Shown: piece by piece, positions 57,801-64,000 of the stretch
How positions within the stretch are numbered: position 1 is the stretch's first letter
How the letters are laid out: each line of letters starts with the position of its first letter
Assembly: GCA_037447655.1 (NCBI GenBank)
Contig: JBBHKE010001244.1
Coordinates: forward strand, 531,137 to 595,136
DNA from: Zygnema cylindricum
Lineage: Eukaryota > Streptophyta > Zygnematophyceae > Zygnematales > Zygnemataceae
Direction of reading: 5' to 3'
DNA: 64,000 bases
Notes under the pieces: model-generated
The model's input: the letters and a program-made list of their open reading frames with translations, nothing else
Database searches by the model: none
What the model was told of the DNA's origin: nothing
Made by a program: the position numbers and the translations under genes

Positions 57801-59126
57801 GTAGAGTACATCTGAGAATGTAAGTATAGAAATCTTACCCTCCACTAAGACTTTCAGATCTACTGATCCCACTAGATCTGTAGTAACTACTCTCCCATCC
57901 CCATACTCTATCTCTACAGTAGGGATTTTCCTATACTAAGTGAAGAGTTCTTTATCGCGACACATATGCATGGATGCACCTGAGTCGATAATCCATCCTT
58001 CTTGTGGAGCTTCCTGAATTGCTTCAAGGGCACACTTCTGTCTCAGAGGGATCTCCTTCTCCTCCAGGCTCTTGTCAACAACAACTTCCTTATCCTCCTC
58101 AGAGGACTCATCCTCCGTTTCTCCTGTCACCTTTGTAACAAAAAGTGCCTTTTTCTTCCCTTCGGAAGAACCCCCTCCATGGTTCTCTTGGAGCCCCAGC
58201 TCCGACAGCTTGACACAATCTGCGATGAAGTGTCCCGGCTTTTTGCAAAAATGACAAAGACCCTTTGGGGGCCTCGGTCCTCCAGGATGATCTCTTTCCC
58301 CTTTGTACGGTTTCTTCGGGTCCTTCCTCCATCGGTCCCCTCTTGCTGCTAGAGCTTGAACGCTCTTTCCTCCTCTCCTAATCTCCATTGTGTTTTCCTG
58401 CACAAGTATCATCTTGACCACTGTGTTCCATTTCCATGAACTATCACGCATTTCCTATACTCGCTACACTATATTCTCGAACTCATCTGGTAACTTCATG
58501 ATAAGAGTGTTAACTTTTATTTTCATTGCACCTGTCCATCCGGCACTTTCCATCTTGATATACAAACAAGAAATATCATTACAGTAATCTAACATCTTTC
58601 CTCCTTTGTAAGTGTAACTCAATAGCTTTTGCTCAGCCAACTAGAGCTCCTGAATGGTTCAGCTTTATAAATCTCCACCAAACTCACCCACAACTCCCCG
58701 GCCTTGTAAATGTGAAGATGAGGAGTGGCCAAAGCTTGAGTGAGGTACCTGAGAATGAAGTTTTTGGCAGCCATGTTTACATCCTCCCACATTTGAGTAT
58801 GTTCTCCGTGGTCTTCACACTCGCCGCTCTCGATACTTTGGCAATAAGAGTGAGCGCTGTCTCCTTCCCTTTCCCCTTTTCGGACACACTGCTGTCTCCA
58901 TCATCTGCCTACTTCGCTGAGGCAGCCCTTGCTACAGGAAACCTTACTCCTCCAAATCCTGGTGGAGTTCGCGAAGGTGGACGTTTCACTTGTCCACTGA
59001 CGATACCCCAGTATCGTTTTTCACACAAAGCTCCCATCATCATGGCTTCCCAATAATGAACCCATATCCATTGAAGGTGGGCACCCTAGAGGGTGGGCCC
59101 ATAACCTGCAATTCTGTGTCCTCCAT
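54850..59126 (-). pseudogene. Ty1/copia retrotransposon gag-pol, element 1 (broken)
   Basis: Copia order on the minus strand: gag from ATG at 59126; zinc knuckle CHFCKKPGHFIADC (58215-58256); protease WIIDSGASMHM (about 57960-57995); integrase with HTDIWGP, SDNGGEY and NGVAERLNR (about 57470-57080), a D,D,E set; reverse transcriptase (WELVDCPPDKKPIGGKWVFK, QMDIKTAFLNGELEE) about 56380-55520, with YVDD changed to YVDY near 55770; RNase H (WSDASYGD, MEAEYMAS, CDNQAAI) about 55300-54980. The polypurine tract is at 54769-54779. In-frame stops at 57936, 56859 and 55895, and frameshifts near 56400 and at an A-run near 55540, inactivate it. The remaining frame is otherwise continuous, so decay is recent. 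Confidence 0.93.
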
Positions 59127-59367
59127 TGGACTACAGAATACAGGAAGCCTCTAGATAGTATTTAACTAACCCACTTCAAGCCACAACCAGTGCTGCCCAA
59201 AAAGTCACACTAACAATTTGACTGCACTTTTGTGCAGCCTGGACTCCCGTGAGTCAGTAGCAAAAAAAATCACTGAAACCGGCCAACCAGCCGATAAGTT
59301 ATGAGTCGGCAAAAATGCCAAATTTATACAAACTCTCAAAGGGAGAGAGGTTCCTATCTACCAACAT
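59127..59367 (-). repeat. Copia leader, subfamily 1 (5' side of element 1), truncated
   Basis: Near-identical to 53780-54040. It is cut at about 59367, where an RT fragment in the opposite orientation begins, so the 5' LTR of element 1 is missing. Confidence 0.7.
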
Positions 59368-59749
59368 TAAGAAACCTTTGCACCTGAAGTCAGATTTCTT
59401 TCTATTGGAATCCTCTTAAGTTTAGCCGCAAAAGAGGATATGGAAATACACCAGATGGATATTAAAACGACATTTTCGCACGGAGAGTTGGAACAAGTAA
59501 TTTACATGATGCAACCAAAAGGATTCGTGGAAAGTGGGGAAGAAAGCAAGGTATGCAAACCGATAAAATCACTTTATGGGCTTAAACAAATCCCGCGACG
59601 ATGGAATTTAAAGCTAAACGAATTTTTGACCGGTTTGGGGTATATCAGAATTAGTACAAATCACTCCATATATTTATTTGAGGATGAGAATGGAGTGATA
59701 TTTATTGCTATTTATGTGGATGATTTGTTGGTGTTAAGCAAGTCTGCAA
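59368..59749 (+). pseudogene. Copia reverse transcriptase fragment, inverted
   Basis: A + strand open frame coding the RT core: LLSLAAKEDMEIHQMDIKTT, KVCKPIKSLYGLKQIP, FEDENGVIFIAIYVDDLLVL then SKS. The YVDD catalytic box is intact, unlike element 1. It begins and ends abruptly, without gag, integrase or RNase H. It corresponds to part of the segment missing from element 2 (break near 60745), which lies on the opposite strand. Confidence 0.85.
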
Positions 59750-59920
59750 ACCTAGGTTCAAATCTGGACCTAGGCACCATTTTAGTAAAATATCCTCTAC
59801 TTCTAAATCTGCCACTTTCTATAAATCGCGGCAGCCATGGCGTGCCTTTGATCCTCACTTTCTCTCTTTAAAGTGGAAATAAATTAGAGAAGTGAACTAT
59901 TAATTACCTCGATTCAACAC
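59750..59920 (-). repeat. Start of element 2 3' LTR, with a second tRNA-like motif
   Basis: On the minus strand TGTTGAATCGAGGTAATTAA starts at 59920 after a polypurine-like AACGGGAG, marking the LTR edge. At 59751-59781 the + strand reads CCTAGGTTCAAATCTGG then ACCTAGGCACCA, with a B-box-like GGTTCAAATCT; AGCCATGGC at about 59833 is shared with the 54485-54715 insertion. This may be a second, shorter SINE or part of the LTR. Confidence 0.45.
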
Positions 59921-59934
59921 TCCCGTTAATTCCT

Positions 59935-62900
59935 AATCACTTTTTAATTTTAATCCACAGTTTTTTTTGCAAAAAATCAACTTAGGGGAAGGCACTGGTT
60001 TTGTCATCATGTCTACGATCATTTCTCTACCAGTTTTATTAACCAGTTTAATTATTATATTTTCTACCTTCTCTCTGACAAAGCTTAGTCTAATATCCAT
60101 ATGTTTAGCTTTGAAATGATGTTTCGTATTAGCTACAATAGAGATAGCAACTTGATTATCACAAAAAACATTTTGAGTTCCAGACTTTATGAACCCAAGT
60201 TCTTCAAGGAAAGATTTAACCCACTTTAATTCTTTGGTTGCAACACACGAAGCCATGTATCCAGCCTCCATAGTGGACTGAACAACTACTTTTTGTTGCT
60301 TGCTACTCTAACAACATGCACCGGATCCAATTTGTGACACATATCGAGTCGTACACCGCCTTAAAGGCACATCTCGATAATTGGCATCACTCCAGGTGGT
60401 GATATTAGTGTGCTCCCCTCCCAAATGCAACAACAAATTCCCTTGTCCCCACCAGATACCTCGTCACCCTTTCGGGAGCCTCCTAGTCTCTCTTTCTTGG
60501 TTCATTTAGACTTCTACTAAGGACACCTACAGCTGCGGCTATATCCGGAGGGATACAGTTTATAAAATAGATTAAAATGCCTACAATCTGCGAATAAGCG
60601 ATATTTTCCATATATTTTCTTTCTATCTCATCAATCTCATCATTAAAAGTCAATATTCCTCTCACTTCACTCCCCTCAAACACTTTCTTCAAATCCATGG
60701 GAGTAGTATATCCATTTGCTTTTTCCATTTGAAATTTTTCTATCATAACCGGCTACTTTTTGGGGTATTTATGTCCTCTAAGAATGTGTGAGGTTTATAT
60801 GGGTGAGACATCTTTGTGAGTTGGTTATTTACTTGTCTTTCTTGAAGTCGATTACTACATCTTTTTCCCCCTTCAAAATTGGACGCCGGTATGGAAGGCA
60901 TTTTTGGGTTTCGTTTGGGAAGATTCTCAGCTCCTCTATCTTCCAATTCCGGTGTCTCATCAAGTTCCTCATCGTTTTCCACTTTGTATTATGGCTTTAC
61001 CTAAGATGTTGTCCTTTCCTCATTCTTTGGTAGATCTGCAGATTTTTCTTTTTCTCCATCTTCATTCTCTTCGTTTTCAAAGTCAAAGTCAGAAAACTGA
61101 TCCGTTTCAAATCTGATTTTGACTTCTTTATTATATTTGAATGGATCAATGGACTTCTCTTCATTCATCACCAGTATGTGTTTTACCAAGATTATATCTC
61201 TCTTTTTCAAATCACACTCGGTATCCTTTTGTGCTCTTATCATATCCTACAAGATATCGTGGTTTGCCTCTCCCCTCTAACTTCCATTTAGTCTTATCGG
61301 AATCCAAACTCAAGACTTCACTTGTGAACACCCTCAAACTAGACTAATCAGGCTTTCTTCCTGTCCACCTCTTATACGGATTTTCCTCTTTATTTGATAA
61401 AGTTATGACTCTATTTTTGATGAAATTAGCATTGTTCATAGACTCGGCCTAAAACTGCAACGTTATCCTCTTATCAATTAATATACTTCTGGACATATCT
61501 CCTAAAGTTCTATTCACTCTTTCTCCTACTCAATTTTGTTTCGGATTATAGGGAACAATTTTCTCATGATGAATTCTTTCTTCATTTAGATATTCTTCAA
61601 ATTCCCTTGAGGTGTATTCTTTCCCATTATCACTTCTTATCTCTTTTCTTGAAGTTTCATGTAGTTTTTCACTCCATACTTTATACTCTTTGAATTATCT
61701 CAATAAATTTGACTTATTTTTGAGAAAGTATACCTTCGTGTATCCAGACCAATCATCTGTGATGGTTAACATCCATCTCTTCCCCCCATATGAAGCATGC
61801 CTACTAGGTCCCCAAACATCAGTGTGAATTAGATCGAATACTTTCTCTCTCTTAAATGTGGTTTCTTTTGGAAATGGAAGTCTATGAATCTTCCATTGGG
61901 CACATCCACTACAATCATCGAAGGTCTCATTATCCTCAAAAGTAATACCCTCCACTATTCCCTTTTTCTTCATTTTCTTTAATCTATCTAGATGCACATG
62001 CCCCAACTTTTTGTGCCAAAGCATCATCTCACTTGCACATGAGTAGAAAACACTCTTTTTATCGCAAAGAACAATTTTGAACATTCCTTGACTGCCCTTC
62101 TCAGCTATGAAATAAACCTCATTATCAAAGCTTATTGTGAAGATTCTTTTCCTAGTTCCTGATTCAAACTCATTTTTATCTAGGACAGCTGTTGAGACTA
62201 GGTTTTTGCTAAGCTGTCGAATGTAAAGAACGCCTAAGAGTGTTAGAATTAAGGCCTTTCCATCAACTAGTACCTTCAAGTCAAAAGTTCCAACTAGACT
62301 TGTGGTTTCTACACTACAATCTCCGTACTCTATCTCAACCGTCGGGATCTTTCTCAGTTTAGTGAACCACCTCTTATCTTTTCACATATGCATTGAGGCC
62401 CCTAAGCCTATGATCCACCCATCCCCGGGTGGATCCCTCTTACCTGCGAAAGCATACTTCTGTTTTTGTGGAATGTCGACATGCTTTTCAGTGTTTTTCG
62501 GATTAAGAAGAAGCTCCTCAAGCTCTTTTTCCGGTTTGGTTTCTTCGTCTTCTCCCTCATCATGAACTTGAGTCAAGAAAGCCTTTTTCTTTCCTCCATC
62601 GTTTGAGGTTCCTTGTCCATCTTTCAGTCGAAGATCTGCAAGTTTGACACAATCTGCCATATAGTGTCTTGGTTTCTTGCAGAAGTGACAAAATCCTCCC
62701 CGAGAAGTTCCTCTCCCCTGTTTATCAAATCTGCCAACTCCTTGTCCTTTTCCACCAAAGTTTCGAGAGGGATCTTTCCCTCTCTCCTCATCACCCTTAC
62801 GCCAATCAGCCCCTGTAGACAATGCTTGAACACTTGGACTCCCTCTTCTAGGATCTATGGTGCTTTTTTTCACTAAAATCATTCCCATTGTGTATCCCAA

Positions 62901-63639
62901 TTCCAATTGCTATTTCCTATGTCTTGCAATCGGTTAATGATATTCTCATGCTCTTCGGGTAGTTTCATCATTAATGTGTTCACTCTTTGTCTCTCAGACT
63001 ATGAGTTACTTGCTATCTCTAGCTCTCCAAACAATCCTCCTAAATCATTGCAATAGTTATTCATGCTTCATCCCTTATAAGTATAAACTGCACTATTCTT
63101 TTCAGCTAGTTGTTGCTGCTGCAATGATCCACTCTTATATTTGTTAACTAGTGATATCCAAATTTGCGATGAAGATTTGACATGCATAAGGGGAATGGAA
63201 ATGCCTTTTGCTACACTTTTAAGAATTAAGAGCTTAACAACCTTGTCTTTGTGTTCCACGTTTCATACTGTGATCTGTCGATCTGAACCCTTGTCACCGT
63301 TGCTGGTGGTGTTGTTGCCAGTATCGTCTTCGGCAATGGTGTCATTTGAGTTGCAAATCCTCCATTTTCTCCTTCCATGACAATCTCCTCTCCTTGCTCA
63401 TCTTCATCCTCAGTGATGGTGGCAGCTGTTCTGGCTACTGTAGTGGCGAAAGTGCCAAAAAAACATGTCCCTCTAAATCCAGGTGGAGGTGGGCATCGAA
63501 TTTGTCTAAACATTATGCCCCATAGATGCTTCTCAAATAGTTCTCCCTCCATCATCATTTCCCAATACAAAAAGTGTGATCCATCAAATATGGGCACCCT
63601 AGAGGGTGTGCCCATAACCTGAAACTTTGTGGTCTCCAT
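59935..63639 (-). pseudogene. Ty1/copia retrotransposon gag-pol, element 2 (RT core deleted)
   Basis: Homologous to element 1 and in the same orientation. Gag starts METTKFQVMGTPSRVPIFDG at 63639. Zinc knuckle CHFCKKPRHYMADC (usual Gly before His replaced by Arg) is near 62680. The protease motif reads WIIGLGASMHM, so the catalytic Asp-Ser-Gly is lost. Integrase start HTDVWGP and TDDWSGY lie near 61830-61740, then many stops to 61250. Near 60745 the frame jumps from a region corresponding to the integrase-RT linker (KMSHPYKPHTFLEDINTPKS) straight to the post-RT stretch EKFQMEKANGYTTPMDL, deleting about 700 bp of reverse transcriptase. RNase H (YMASCVATKELKWVKSFLEE, CDNQVAISIV) ends at 59935. 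It is dead. Confidence 0.9.
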
Positions 63640-64000
63640 TGACCCATAGAATGAGCAGACTATGTAAAGCCTCTATGGTAATATTTGCCCCTTCCACTTT
63701 CTCACTGAATAAGTGCCGCCCAGGCACACAAAAATTCTGACCACCCTCACCCGTGTGAGGACAAGACTCCCTTGAGTCAAACGCAAAAAGAATCATTGAA
63801 TTTGGTTCCCCGAGCAGTAAGTCATGGCTGGTCAAAGATGACCTTTATAATTACAAGCTCTATTAGAGAGAGCTACCTAAAATCACTAAGTCTTGGTCTG
63901 CCTACTCACGACTACTTACTAGGAACACTATATAGCACAAGAAGGTACAACGGGCGATGTAGTTATTGTACGTCTATTGTACGACATAGTCTACAAGGTT
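63640..64000 (-). repeat. Copia leader/LTR, subfamily 2 (5' side of element 2), runs off window
   Basis: Upstream of the element 2 gag start; shares CTTGAGTCAAACGCAAAAAG, GAGCAGTAAGTCATGG and GGTCAAAGATGACC with 53290-53520. A TATATAG word is at 63930. The 5' LTR start is beyond the window. Confidence 0.65.

Overview
The window is nuclear DNA from a eukaryote, most likely a streptophyte (land plant or charophyte-type green alga). The evidence is a beta'-COP gene whose conceptual protein follows the plant form, a PPR gene with an SMR-like C-terminus, telo-box motifs (TTAGGGTTT) next to the beta'-COP start, and plant-style Ty1/copia elements. The DNA is AT-rich and intron-rich, full of nested transposons, and has two assembly gaps (18331-18956 and 34302-34311). 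The species cannot be named from the sequence alone.

Layout. 1-4850: MITE cluster with a nested hAT element, a ~320-bp direct repeat and simple repeats. 4921-19243: a 24-exon beta'-COP (COPB2) gene on the + strand, readable almost end to end; its penultimate intron holds a 626-bp gap. 19.3-25.2 kb: AT-rich intergenic DNA with a second hAT-type element showing a perfect 8-bp target-site duplication (TSD). 25.2-30.7 kb: more MITEs, one split by a 2.2-kb LINE fragment, and a truncated third hAT copy. 30.7-36.5 kb: unclassified DNA, a decayed hAT transposase C-terminus, an inverted repeat and a hAT-in-hAT nest. 36.7-40.6 kb (-): the longest LINE copy, with an N-terminal zinc-finger-like motif, reverse transcriptase and a C-terminal endonuclease-like region. 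41-46.5 kb: MITEs and very long polypyrimidine/polypurine tracts. 46.7-48.96 kb (+): a two-exon (visible part) PPR-SMR-like gene. 50.6-53.2 kb (-): a third, divergent LINE. 53.2-64 kb (-): two copia-type elements with LTR/leader segments, an inverted reverse transcriptase (RT) fragment and one or two SINE-like insertions.

Only two host genes are supported: beta'-COP (COPI vesicle coat, Golgi-to-ER retrograde traffic) and the PPR-SMR-like gene (organelle RNA/genome expression, by family). They are unrelated. Everything else with coding signal is transposon-derived and broken by stops or frameshifts. The most informative sequence-level observations are three hAT-type insertions with exact 8-bp TSDs, a tandem-duplicated and decayed pseudo-exon inside beta'-COP, an ATG-only first coding exon followed by a 21-nt microexon, and a LINE family with restriction-like-endonuclease-type architecture in three copies. 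I found no operon, CRISPR array or defence-type system.
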